A stretch of DNA of 15,052 nucleotides from Actinomycetota bacterium (GCA_018898235.1 JAHIJU010000147.1:1-15052); one strand, 5' to 3'. Shown: positions 1 through 7,107, counted from the stretch's first letter. The notes: generated by a model from the sequence alone, not told the origin. Numbers and translations are program-made.

Positions 1-59
1 ACGTGGACGCTGCCGTCCCTGCTCAGCCGAGCGGTCGGGACCTGCTGAGCCGTCTCCAC
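1..59 (-). CDS. possible 5' end of a divergent gene, cut by the window edge
   Basis: On the minus strand a GTG at 59 is preceded by GGGAGG with a 7-nt spacer, a very good ribosome binding site. The frame stays open to the window edge and begins METAQQVPTARLSRDG. A TAGGCT hexamer at 135-130 on the same strand could be its -10 element. Nineteen codons are too few to recognise a family, so no function is proposed. If real, it is divergent from the FMN-binding protein gene at 268. The call rests on the ribosome binding site and open frame only. Confidence 0.3.
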   Translation of the reverse strand, partial: METAQQVPTARLSRDGSVH

Positions 60-267
60 GTGCTGCCCTCCCGCGATGTCCCGCCGCCGATGCGCAGGCC
101 GGGAGCGCGCCGAGGCGCGATACCGCGACAGCCTACCCACCGCCCCTCCCGCCCGAGGCGTACAGGAACCTCCGAGCAGGCTCCGAGATTCCCCGGCCAT
201 AGTCGTGCCCACGAACCTCCCGGGCCAGTCCCGGTGCCTGCCGCCCCCACGAGGAGCTGACCCGACC
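60..267. promoter_or_regulatory. divergent intergenic region with weak promoter signals
   Basis: No convincing gene is seen here. On the minus strand TAGGCT (135-130) matches the -10-like hexamer found before nhaA and the alcohol dehydrogenase gene in this window, but no good -35 is visible. On the plus strand CATAGT (198-203) is a weak -10 candidate for the gene at 268. CGCGCC/GGCGCG (106-111 and 114-119) forms a compact 6-bp inverted repeat in the leader of the possible leftward gene. Confidence 0.3.
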
Positions 268-843
268 ATGACCCTGCCTTGGCGCGGAACCCTGCTGTAC
301 TCCGGAGCTCTCGCGGCGGTAGCCGTCGCCGTCATGGCCCGCTTCGCAGGCGCGGAGGTCATCGCCGGCGGTGGCGCCGGCGCGACGACGGAGGGCGCCG
401 CCGCGGCCAGCACCCCGGCGGGCCCGGCGCCCGCGAACGCACCGGCCGCGGCGGCGCCCTCCGCCACCGTCGCGGCGCCCCCGGCCGTGACACCGGCCCC
501 CGTGACACCGGCCCCCGCAGCGCCGCAGCCGGCCGGCCCCGCGTCGGGTACCTCGGGCAGCGCGGCGACCAGCTCGCAGGTCATCACCGGCCAGGTGGTG
601 AGCACCCGGTACGGGAACGTGCAGGTCGCGGTGACGTTCACGAACGGGGTGATCAGCTCGGTGGCGACGTTGCAGGCCCCGTCGGGGCGCGAGTCCTCGC
701 AGATCAACGCCTACGCCACGCCGATCCTGGCCCAGGAGGCGGTGGCCGCGAACTCCGCGACGATCGACACCGTCTCGGGCGCCTCCTTCACATCGGCGGC
801 CTACGCGAAGTCGCTGCAGTCGGCCATCGACCAGCGGGGCTGA
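268..843 (+). CDS. membrane-anchored FMN-binding domain protein
   Basis: The 191-residue product likely carries covalent FMN outside the membrane and relays electrons. Residues about 8-28 are one hydrophobic segment (signal peptide or anchor). Residues about 37-105 are a low-complexity Ala/Pro/Thr linker. The C-terminal 85 residues fit the small FMN-binding domain (PF04205 type): a VVSTRYGNVQVAVTF strand pair, then D167 and SGASFTS (170-176), matching the [S/T]GA[S/T]x[S/T] region where ApbE attaches FMN to Ser/Thr. The ATG at 268 was chosen because GAGGAG lies 11 nt upstream and the hydrophobic segment follows at once; the frame stays open upstream but reads as Arg/Pro-rich non-coding sequence. 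The flavin transferase gene starts 2 nt after the stop, so the two form an operon and an enzyme-substrate pair. The electron donor and acceptor are not visible here. Confidence 0.88.
   Translation: MTLPWRGTLLYSGALAAVAVAVMARFAGAEVIAGGGAGATTEGAAAASTPAGPAPANAPAAAAPSATVAAPPAVTPAPVTPAPAAPQPAGPASGTSGSAATSSQVITGQVVSTRYGNVQVAVTFTNGVISSVATLQAPSGRESSQINAYATPILAQEAVAANSATIDTVSGASFTSAAYAKSLQSAIDQRG
487..516 (+). repeat. 15-bp tandem repeat in the FMN-protein linker
   Basis: GTGACACCGGCCCCC occurs twice head to tail (487-501 and 502-516). It encodes a repeated Val-Thr-Pro-Ala-Pro unit in the Ala/Pro-rich linker between membrane anchor and FMN domain, so linker length could vary between strains by slippage. 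Confidence 0.8.
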
Positions 844-844
844 T

Positions 845-1594
845 GTGCGCCGGATCGAGGAGGTCATGGGCCTGCCGGTGTCGGTGGACGTGCGCGACGT
901 GGACGACGGCCGCATCGGCCCTGCCCTCGACGCCGCGTTCGCGGTCCTGCACGCCGCCGATGCACGGTTCAGCCGCTACCTGCCCGGCAGCGAGGTGAGC
1001 CGGCTGCGACGCGGTGAGCTCACCGAGGCCCACGCATCCGATGAGCTGCGCGAGGTGCTCGAGATCGCGGTCCGGGCCAACCGGGACTCCGGCGGCGTGT
1101 TCGACGTGCACACCCCCGACGGTCTGCTCGACACGGACGGTGTGGTCAAGGGCTGGGCCGCCCAGCGTGCAGCCGACGTGCTGGTCCGGGCCGGTCTGAG
1201 CAGCTTCTGCCTCAATGCCGGGGGCGATGTCGTCACCCGCGGCGAGCCCGAACCCGGACGCGCCTGGGACGTCGCGGTCCGCGACCCGCGCGACCCGCAG
1301 GCCGTCCTAGCCGTGCTCGCACTGCGGGACGGGGCGGTGGCCACGTCGGGCACCTACGAGCGGGGGCAGCACGTGTGGGACGGCCGGACCGGGTCCACCG
1401 ACCTGGCGCTCGTGGCGGCCACCGTCGTCGCGGCCGATCTCACGGTGGCCGATGTGCTGGCCACCACCGTGCTCGCGATGGGCACCGACGGCGTCGACTG
1501 GGCCGTGCGGCACGGGGCTGCGACCGTCATCGTGGTGACCACCGACGGCAGGGTGCTGGCCGGGACCCCCGAACCGGTGAGCCCCGCCCCCTGA
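845..1594 (+). CDS. apbE: ApbE-type FAD:protein FMN transferase
   Basis: The 249-residue enzyme would use FAD and Mg2+ to attach FMN through a phosphoester to Ser/Thr of a target protein. ApbE family landmarks appear in order: SRYLPGSEVSRL (43-54), SGGVFDVHT (82-90), VKGWAAQRAADVL (101-113), the NAGGD loop (124-128), VATSGTYERG (165-174), HVWDGRTG (176-183) and ADVLATTVLAMG (202-213), which holds the conserved Asp and Thr of the active site. It is short for the family (often 300 or more residues) because it starts right at the first domain strand; no lipoprotein signal is present, unlike many ApbE proteins. The GTG at 845 follows the upstream stop (841-843) by one base and implies translational coupling to the FMN-binding protein, its likely substrate. 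Confidence 0.93.
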   Translation: MRRIEEVMGLPVSVDVRDVDDGRIGPALDAAFAVLHAADARFSRYLPGSEVSRLRRGELTEAHASDELREVLEIAVRANRDSGGVFDVHTPDGLLDTDGVVKGWAAQRAADVLVRAGLSSFCLNAGGDVVTRGEPEPGRAWDVAVRDPRDPQAVLAVLALRDGAVATSGTYERGQHVWDGRTGSTDLALVAATVVAADLTVADVLATTVLAMGTDGVDWAVRHGAATVIVVTTDGRVLAGTPEPVSPAP

Positions 1595-1606
1595 GCGGGG
1601 TTCACC
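1576..1606. terminator. bidirectional terminator spanning two stop codons
   Basis: GGTGA-G-CCCCGC (1576-1587) pairs with GCGGGG-T-TCACC (1595-1606): 12 positions with one G-T wobble and a 7-nt loop. The apbE stop (1592-1594) is in the loop and the histidine kinase stop (1604-1602) is in the right arm. There is no T tract, as is common in high-GC actinomycetes. The convergent gene order supports a shared terminator. Confidence 0.7.
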
Positions 1607-2864
1607 GGACGGCGGGCAGCTCGAAGGTCAGCTGGGCACCGCGCCCGCGGTCCGTACGCGCCCCGGCCAACACCCGACCGTGGTACTTGCCCGCGATCTC
1701 GGCGACCAGCGCCAGGCCCAGGCCGTAGTGCTTGCGTCCATCGCTCCCGGAGCCCCCCGAGGCGAACCGCTCGAAGACCCGCGCACCCTCGGCGATCCCC
1801 GGGCCGTCGTCGACCACCTGCACCCGCACCACTCCGCCGTCGTTCACCACATCGACCACGACGGCGGACTCGGCGTGCTCCAGCGCATTGTCGACCAGGG
1901 CCGTCAGCGCCCGGCGCACGGGTGACTGCGAGGCCAGCGCCACGGCCGTCGGGTCCCCCGTGAGGGTCAGCGTCCGGTGCTTGGCCGCCGCCGCGGCCGC
2001 CGCGGCCGCCACGACAGTGCGCGCCGTGGCCGCCACGTCGACCGGGTCGGGGCGCACCGAGCGGTCGTCGGCCGCCAGCAGCAGATCGTCGAACACCCCT
2101 GCCAGTGCAGCGGCGTCCCCGTACAGTCCGCGCACGTCGTCGCGCACGGCCGTGGGCAGGTCGCTCACCTGGGCATCCAGGTGCCGCCCGAGCAGCTGCA
2201 CCCTGGTCGACAGGAGCGTCAGCGGGGTGCGCAGCTCATGGCTGGCGTCCGAGACGAACCGCCGCTGTCGGGCCAGCGAATCGGCCAGGGGCTGCACGGC
2301 GCGCCGGCCGAGCCAGGCGCCGGCCACCCCGGCGACCACCACACCCACCCCACCGGCGAGCAGCACCACCGCGACGATGCGCTCACTGATCTCGCGGTTC
2401 TGGGTGGGGTCCACCGCGACCTGCACCACCCGTCGGTCGCGGAAGACCGTGAGCACGGCGACCCGACCCAGCGGCGTCGTCACCGTGCTCTCGACCTCAC
2501 CACCGCTCGTCCGGGCGCCGGCCAGCGCCGCGGTGTCTGGCAGCCCGTCCGGCAGGTCGGCGCTGGACTCCTGCTGCCCGTGCTCCAGATCGAGCACCGT
2601 GACCCACAGATCGGCCGAGGCGTCGTGCACATCGTCGATCGAACGCGCAGCCTGCTGTCTGCGGCTGTCGGCCTCCACGGCCAGGGCGTGCGTGGCCCCG
2701 ACCAACGCCACCCCCGCGACGCCGAGCACCGCGGCGAGCACGACGACGGCGCTCAGCAGGCCGAGGCGCCAGGTCGCCCGGGACAGCTCGACCTGCTCCG
2801 GGGTCCGCGGCGCCGTCGGCGGCTCGGTCCCGGACTCCCGGCCCTGTCCCGTGCCCAGCCTCAT
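1602..2864 (-). CDS. two-component sensor histidine kinase
   Basis: A 420-residue membrane kinase with two transmembrane segments (about 33-58 and 162-184) flanking a roughly 100-residue extracytoplasmic sensor region of no recognised fold. It continues with a HAMP-like linker, the phospho-acceptor region SDASHELRTPLTLL with H209, and a HATPase domain: N box LVDNALEHA (N326), VDDGPGIA (351-358), FERFASGG (364-371) and GLGLALV (381-387). The run of nine alanines at about 286-294 is encoded by a GCC/GCG-rich tract (around 1981-2013). The ATG at 2864 overlaps the TGA of the response regulator in an ATGA arrangement, so the two are translationally coupled. Facing the FMN-binding/ApbE pair suggests control of that module, but this is inference; the signal is unknown. 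Confidence 0.94.
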   Translation of the reverse strand: MRLGTGQGRESGTEPPTAPRTPEQVELSRATWRLGLLSAVVVLAAVLGVAGVALVGATHALAVEADSRRQQAARSIDDVHDASADLWVTVLDLEHGQQESSADLPDGLPDTAALAGARTSGGEVESTVTTPLGRVAVLTVFRDRRVVQVAVDPTQNREISERIVAVVLLAGGVGVVVAGVAGAWLGRRAVQPLADSLARQRRFVSDASHELRTPLTLLSTRVQLLGRHLDAQVSDLPTAVRDDVRGLYGDAAALAGVFDDLLLAADDRSVRPDPVDVAATARTVVAAAAAAAAAKHRTLTLTGDPTAVALASQSPVRRALTALVDNALEHAESAVVVDVVNDGGVVRVQVVDDGPGIAEGARVFERFASGGSGSDGRKHYGLGLALVAEIAGKYHGRVLAGARTDRGRGAQLTFELPAVR

Positions 2865-3535
2865 GCCCGGCCCAGCCGGTACCCGACGCCGCGCACGGTC
2901 TCGACCACCTCACGGCTCAGCTTGCGCCGCAGGTAGTAGACGTAGGTGTCGACCACCCCGATGTCCTCGGCGTCGGCGAACACCAGATCGAGCAGCTGGT
3001 CGCGGCCGAACACCTGGACCGGGTGCCGGGCGAGAGTCTCCAGGAAGTCGCACTCGCGCTCGGACAGGGAGATCCGGCCACCGCCGTCGACCACGACCTC
3101 GCGGGTCCCGGGGTCGAGCAACCCCCCGGGCACCGGCAGCAGGGTCGCGTCCTCACGGTGACGACGCACGAGCGCCCGCAGCCGCGCCAGCAGTTCGTCG
3201 AGGTCGAACGGTTTGGCCAGGTAGTCCTCGGCCCCGGCGTCGAGGCCCTCGACCCGGTCGGCCGGGTTCCCGAGCGCCGACAGCACCAGCACCGGGGTGT
3301 CCACCCCGTGGGCACGCCACCGCCCGAGCACGTCGAGACCCTCGATGGCCGGCAGGCCCCGGTCGAGCACGGCCACGTCGTAGCTGCGGGTCAGCCCCAG
3401 GTGCAGGCCTCGCTGCCCGTCCCGGGCGGTCTCGACGTCGAAGCCCTCGCCCGTCAGCAGGTCGAGGAGCATCCCGGACAGCTGGGGATCGTCCTCGACG
3501 AGGAGCAGCCGGCGACGTGCGCCCGGCACCGTCAT
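2861..3535 (-). CDS. OmpR/PhoB-family response regulator
   Basis: The 224-residue product is the DNA-binding partner of the downstream kinase. The receiver domain (about 9-123) has the acidic pair D15/D16, phospho-acceptor D58 (VLDRGLP), S86 in the Thr/Ser switch position and K108 in YLAKPF. The C-terminal winged helix (about 130-222) contains LSERECDFLETLARHP, the recognition-helix region VVDTYVYYLRRKL and the closing TVRGVGYRL. The family normally has about 220-240 residues, so it is full length. The upstream region (3536-3665) shows a TACCCT hexamer at 3630-3625 as a weak -10 candidate, giving a leader of about 80 nt. It is a two-gene operon with the kinase. Confidence 0.95.
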   Translation of the reverse strand: MTVPGARRRLLLVEDDPQLSGMLLDLLTGEGFDVETARDGQRGLHLGLTRSYDVAVLDRGLPAIEGLDVLGRWRAHGVDTPVLVLSALGNPADRVEGLDAGAEDYLAKPFDLDELLARLRALVRRHREDATLLPVPGGLLDPGTREVVVDGGGRISLSERECDFLETLARHPVQVFGRDQLLDLVFADAEDIGVVDTYVYYLRRKLSREVVETVRGVGYRLGRA

Positions 3536-3648
3536 CCGCGACCACCCGCCGCCCGCATCGACGAGGTCCGCAGGCGGCCGGGCGGCGCGGGGCTTCGATG
3601 CACGGGCCGACGGGTCACGATCGCAGGGTAGCCACCCCCGGTGCCCGG

Positions 3649-3667
3649 GACGCGGACCCCACGCGTC
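3649..3667 (-). terminator. hairpin over the lysE-type gene's stop codon
   Basis: GACGCG (3649-3654) pairs perfectly with CGCGTC (3662-3667) across a 7-nt loop. The right arm overlaps the stop codon (3668-3666) of the exporter gene. It is a short stem without a T tract, so termination is plausible but weakly supported. Confidence 0.4.
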
Positions 3668-4271
3668 AGCCCAACCCGAGCAGCAGACCCGTGGCGATGG
3701 CGGCCATCACGAACGCGATGACCACGTCGAGCACCCGCCAGGCGCCCGGGCGGGCGAACAGCGGACCCGCGAGGCGGGCACCGAACCCCAGACCCGAGAA
3801 CCACAGGATGCTGGCGCACCCGGCGCCCGCGGCGAACCACCACCGGGACGCCCCGTAACCCGCCGACACCGAGCCGAGCAGCACCACGGTGTCGAGGTAC
3901 ACGTGGGGGTTGAGCCAGGTGAAGGCCGCCGTCGTGCCGAGCACCCGACGCAGGCTCACCGGTGGCCCGCCCGTCTGCGCCGACAGACCCGACGGCGCGA
4001 TCGCCCTGCGCAACGCCAGCGCCCCGTAGACGAGCAGGACGACGGCACCCACGACGGACACCACCGCCAGCACCCCGGAGTTCGCCGAGACGAGCGCACC
4101 GACCCCCGCCGTCCCCACCGCGATGAGCAGCAGATCCGACCCGGCGCACAGCCCGACCACCCACCCGATGTGCTCACGTCGCAGGCCCTGGCGCAGGACG
4201 TAGGCGTTCTGCGCCCCGATCGCGACGATCAGCCCGAACCCGAAACCCAGACCTGACCAGATCGCGTGCAC
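3666..4271 (-). CDS. LysE/ArgO-family amino-acid exporter
   Basis: A 201-residue inner-membrane exporter of the LysE superfamily. The N-terminal GAQNAYVLRQGLRREH (19-34) and WLNPHVYLDTVVLLGS (119-134) are hallmarks of the LysE/ArgO branch that exports basic amino acids (lysine, arginine). Five to six hydrophobic segments are seen: about 5-26, 38-60, 64-84, 112-135, 141-163 and 178-200. The GTG at 4271 starts directly after the TAG of the upstream membrane protein (4274-4272); GGAGG lies 11 nt before it, so translation is probably coupled. The LysR-type activator (LysG/ArgP) that usually flanks such exporters is absent. Substrate is inferred from family only; a divergent specificity is possible. 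Confidence 0.88.
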   Translation of the reverse strand: MHAIWSGLGFGFGLIVAIGAQNAYVLRQGLRREHIGWVVGLCAGSDLLLIAVGTAGVGALVSANSGVLAVVSVVGAVVLLVYGALALRRAIAPSGLSAQTGGPPVSLRRVLGTTAAFTWLNPHVYLDTVVLLGSVSAGYGASRWWFAAGAGCASILWFSGLGFGARLAGPLFARPGAWRVLDVVIAFVMAAIATGLLLGLG

Positions 4272-5564
4272 CTACCCGCCTGCCTCCGTACCTGTCTGCG
4301 CGCCCGTCTGCGCGCCCGTCTCCTCGTGTCTGTCGTCGCGCACCGCGAGGTCGATCGCGACGAGCAGCAGCACCGTACCCAGCAGCATGACGACCACGCC
4401 GGCCGTGGTCAGCGGACGCAGACTCAGCACCAGCAGCACCGCCACCAGGCCGACGCCGATCCGCAGGGCGACCCGATGCCGCCCCACCCACCCGACGGCC
4501 GCCGGCACCGGCCCGGTGCTCCACCGCGCGCGGATCCGGCCGGTCAGGTCCACGTACCCGCTGCGCAGCCGTGCCGCCGCACGCCCGGGGCCCGCGACCC
4601 ACGCCGCCAGCGCAGCCACGACTGCCAGCAGGACGACCGCCTGGGCCGTGGTGATCATCGGGGCGGTCGCGGTGGCCAGGAGCGCCCGGACCACGGCGCC
4701 GGGAACGGTGGCCGGCGCCTGGGCGACCGCGACCGCGCGCGCCACGACGAGCCCGGCGATCAGCAGGAGCATCATCGTGGCCAGCATCGTGGCGGCACCG
4801 AGCACCGCACGCCGCCGACTCCGGGCCACCAGCACCCCGCCCAGCAGCAGTGCGAGCGCCACCGGCGCCAGCCAGGCACCGGTGACCAGCACCAGCTCGT
4901 AGGCCAACCGTGCCGCGGGCAGCTGCTGAGCCGTCGCAACCTGCACCTGACGGTCCACATCCGGCACCCGCGCGGCGAGCGCGAAACCCTGGTCGACCAG
5001 TCGCTCGCGGACCGCCGCGACGACGGGCCGCAGCTGGATCGACAGCTCCCCGTCCGAGGTGCCCACCAGCACCGCGTCGGGGTCGCCGGCCAACGTCGCC
5101 GTGGCTTGCGCGTGCGAGACCCGCAGTGCCTGGCTCCAGATCGGGCCGAACGCGTCCGACGCGATGAACTCGGCCGTCCGCGAGCGCACGAGCTGGTCGA
5201 CCGCCTGCACGAGGGTGGGCTGCAACGCCTGCAGAGCGGCCGTCGTCCTGGCACCGGCGCCCAGCGCCGCGATGCCGGCCAGGAGGTCACCCGTGAGCTG
5301 GTCGATGTCGACCGCCTGGTCGACGACGGCCACCACCTGGTCGGTGAGGAACTGCTGCACCACGGGGTCGTCCGCCAGCGGGGCGTACGTCGCGACGAAC
5401 CGGTCCGTGTCCGTGAGCGTCACCCGGGCCCAGGCGCTCACCACGGCCATAGGGGCCAGCAGCACCGAGAGCAGGATCAGCGCGACGGCGAGCGCGCTGC
5501 GCCCCACCCCCCGGTACCCGACGGACGCGACCACCGGCGCCTGCGGCTCGACCGATCCGTGCAC
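4272..5564 (-). CDS. actinobacterial integral membrane protein, function unknown
   Basis: The 430-residue product has one N-terminal helix (about 22-44), a large loop of about 175 residues (45-221, probably extracytoplasmic) that contains TLTDTDRFVATYAPLADDP (49-67), and then about five helices (222-246, 254-280, 301-324, 367-383, 387-406). The TDTDRFV...PLADDP stretch resembles a conserved uncharacterised family of actinomycete membrane proteins; I know of no assigned function. The tail EETGAQTGAQTGTEAGG is hydrophilic and encoded by a small tandem repeat. The GTG at 5564 has GGAGG 4 nt upstream, a short spacing. The exporter gene follows with no gap, so both are expressed together. TAGGCC at 5603-5598 is a possible -10. 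Confidence 0.8.
   Translation of the reverse strand: MHGSVEPQAPVVASVGYRGVGRSALAVALILLSVLLAPMAVVSAWARVTLTDTDRFVATYAPLADDPVVQQFLTDQVVAVVDQAVDIDQLTGDLLAGIAALGAGARTTAALQALQPTLVQAVDQLVRSRTAEFIASDAFGPIWSQALRVSHAQATATLAGDPDAVLVGTSDGELSIQLRPVVAAVRERLVDQGFALAARVPDVDRQVQVATAQQLPAARLAYELVLVTGAWLAPVALALLLGGVLVARSRRRAVLGAATMLATMMLLLIAGLVVARAVAVAQAPATVPGAVVRALLATATAPMITTAQAVVLLAVVAALAAWVAGPGRAAARLRSGYVDLTGRIRARWSTGPVPAAVGWVGRHRVALRIGVGLVAVLLVLSLRPLTTAGVVVMLLGTVLLLVAIDLAVRDDRHEETGAQTGAQTGTEAGG
4296..4319 (-). repeat. 12-bp tandem repeat in the 3' end of the membrane-protein gene
   Basis: CTGCGCGCCCGT (plus strand) is present twice head to tail (4296-4307 and 4308-4319). On the coding strand it gives a duplicated four-residue unit (Thr-Gly-Ala-Gln) in the cytoplasmic tail. 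It keeps the reading frame, so copy number could change without breaking the protein. Confidence 0.75.
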
Positions 5565-5597
5565 ATCGCCTCCGCCCGGACGAGGCCCGGACCTGCG

Positions 5598-5603
5598 GGC
5601 CTA
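5598..5603 (-). promoter_or_regulatory. candidate -10 element for the membrane protein/exporter operon
   Basis: TAGGCC on the minus strand ends about 34 nt upstream of the GTG at 5564. It is close to the TAGGCT hexamers seen elsewhere in the window. No good -35 is visible. An inverted repeat, CCAGGA/TCCTGG (5611-5616 and 5628-5633, 11-nt spacer), lies just upstream and could be an operator for this promoter. Confidence 0.25.
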
Positions 5604-5645
5604 CCGCGGCCCAGGATGGCAGAACGGTCCTGGCGCCGCCCGCCG

Positions 5646-5673
5646 GTGTCAGCGGTCGGGCACCCGGTAGGCT
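5646..5673 (+). promoter_or_regulatory. promoter for nhaA
   Basis: GTGTCA (5646-5651) and TAGGCT (5668-5673) are separated by 16 bp and resemble actinomycete -35/-10 elements. Transcription would start near 5679-5681, leaving a leader of about 70 nt before the nhaA start at 5752. Confidence 0.45.
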
Positions 5674-5703
5674 GGCCGCGGTGCGCCGGGAAGTCTGGTC
5701 GGC

Positions 5704-5730
5704 CATCGCGAAGCCGTTCGGGTCGCGATG
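5704..5730 (+). promoter_or_regulatory. inverted repeat in the nhaA leader
   Basis: CATCGCGA (5704-5711) and TCGCGATG (5723-5730) are perfect 8-bp arms with an 11-nt spacer. TGGCC (5673-5677) can also pair with GGCCA (5701-5705), competing with the base of this hairpin. The element lies in the predicted untranslated leader and covers the upstream ATG at 5728. It could be a cis-acting RNA switch or a DNA operator; I do not recognise it as a known riboswitch. Confidence 0.45.
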
Positions 5731-5751
5731 CTCCCTCCAGTGAGGACCCCG

Positions 5752-7107
5752 ATGAACGTCTCGACCCGCCTGTCCCCTGCCGCCCGGCTGCGACTCGGCC
5801 TGGGCCGCGAGACCACCGGCGGCGCTCTGCTGCTCATCGCGGCGCTGCTGGGGCTGCTCGCGGCCAACTCCCCCGCCACCGATGCCTACGAGCGGCTGCG
5901 CAAGCTGCGGATCGGTCCGTCGGCGCTCTCCCTGCCGGTGGCCACCTGGGCCACCGAGGGCCTGCTCGCGGTGTTCTTCTTCGTCGTGGGCGTCGAGCTG
6001 GTGCGCGAGCTGGTGGTCGGCAACCTGCGGGACCCGCGCCGGGCCGCGGTGCCCGTGCTGGCCGCCGTCGGCGGGATGGCGGTGCCCGCCGGGTTGTACC
6101 TGCTGGTGCTGACCGTGGCCGGGGACACCTCGGCCGTGCACGGCTGGGCGATCCCGACGGCCACCGACATCGCCTTCGCCCTCGCGGTGCTCGCGGTGGT
6201 GGGCCGCGGGCTGCCCGTCGGGGTGCGGACGTTCCTGCTCACCCTCGCCGTGGTCGACGACCTGCTGGGCATCGTCGTCATCGCCGTCTTCTACGCCACG
6301 TCCTTGCACCTGGTCCCGCTGCTGGCGGCCCTCGCAGGGGTCGGCGTGTTCGGGTTCCTGGCCCGGTCCCGTGCCGGTCGCTGGTGGACCCTGCTGCCGG
6401 TCGCCGTCGCGACCTGGGCCGCGCTGCACGAGTCGGGGGTGCAGCCCGCCGTCGCCGGAGCGTTGCTGGGACTCGTGGTGCCCGCACGGCCCGTCCTGGG
6501 CGAGCACCACGGCCGGGCGCACAGGTATGAGGAGCTGGTCCGGCCCTGGTCGGTGGCGATCGCCCTGCCGGTCTTCGCGTTCTTCGCCGCCGGCGTCGCC
6601 CTGGCCGGGCAAGGGGCCTCGGTGCTGGTCGATCCGGTGCTGCTCGCCGTGGTCATCGGCCTGGTGCTCGGCAAACCGCTCGGGGTGATGCTGGTCACCA
6701 CGATCGTCACGCGGTTCACCGGCCTGCGGCTCCCGGCGGGCGTCGGGCTGCGGGACCTGCTGCCGATCGGGCTGCTCACCGGCGTCGGGTTCACCGTCTC
6801 CTTGCTCATCACCCAGCTGTCCTTCGGTGACGAGCCGGAGATCGCCGCCGGCAAGATCGGGGTGCTGGGCGGCTCGCTGCTGGCGGCGCTCGGCGCCTCG
6901 CTCGGACTGTGGCTGCGCGCTCAGCGGGTACGACGGACCAGGACCGCCTCGGCGTCGCCGGGGGCGAGCAGCACCGGCGCACCGGCGACCACGAGCTCCA
7001 CGCCACCCGGCCCCACGACGTCGACCTCGGCACCGGGGGCAACCAGCGCCGCCGACAGCCTGCCGAGCCGTGACGCGTCCTCATCGGACACCCGCACGAC
7101 GCGGTAG
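5752..7107 (+). CDS. nhaA: Na+/H+ antiporter NhaA
   Basis: An inner-membrane antiporter that expels Na+ (or Li+) in exchange for H+. NhaA landmarks, numbered from the ATG at 5752: GVELVRELVVGNLRDP (80-95), TATDIAFALAVLAVVG (136-151, conserved Asp 139), LAVVDDLLGIVV (165-176) with the ion-binding Asp pair 169-170, and GKPLG (307-311) with the conserved Lys 308. About 12 helices end near residue 390. The ATG at 5752 is preferred because GAGG lies 7 nt upstream; the ATG at 5728 lies in the hairpin arm and has a poorer site. Residues about 393-451 are a Ser/Thr/Ala/Pro tail that no NhaA needs; it is encoded antisense to the end of the metalloregulator gene, a 187-bp tail-to-tail overlap. Confidence 0.95.
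   Translation: MNVSTRLSPAARLRLGLGRETTGGALLLIAALLGLLAANSPATDAYERLRKLRIGPSALSLPVATWATEGLLAVFFFVVGVELVRELVVGNLRDPRRAAVPVLAAVGGMAVPAGLYLLVLTVAGDTSAVHGWAIPTATDIAFALAVLAVVGRGLPVGVRTFLLTLAVVDDLLGIVVIAVFYATSLHLVPLLAALAGVGVFGFLARSRAGRWWTLLPVAVATWAALHESGVQPAVAGALLGLVVPARPVLGEHHGRAHRYEELVRPWSVAIALPVFAFFAAGVALAGQGASVLVDPVLLAVVIGLVLGKPLGVMLVTTIVTRFTGLRLPAGVGLRDLLPIGLLTGVGFTVSLLITQLSFGDEPEIAAGKIGVLGGSLLAALGASLGLWLRAQRVRRTRTASASPGASSTGAPATTSSTPPGPTTSTSAPGATSAADSLPSRDASSSDTRTTR

Noticed and set aside
1981..2013. Alanine-codon tract in the kinase gene as a mobile or regulatory repeat
   Set aside because: It is an in-frame GCC/GCG run coding for alanines in a coding gene, most simply explained by codon composition.
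1732..3858. Very long plus-strand open frame opposite the kinase and response regulator genes
   Set aside because: It is the antisense shadow of two clear genes in GC-rich DNA; its translation is Ser/Thr/Arg/Pro-rich without any domain.
5674..5751. Known cobalamin or fluoride riboswitch before nhaA
   Set aside because: GGGAAG-like text is present, but the conserved boxes of those riboswitch classes are missing.
4266..6530. Long plus-strand open frame of 754 codons
   Set aside because: It runs antisense to the membrane protein gene and then out of frame through nhaA; the product is His/Arg/Gln-rich noise.
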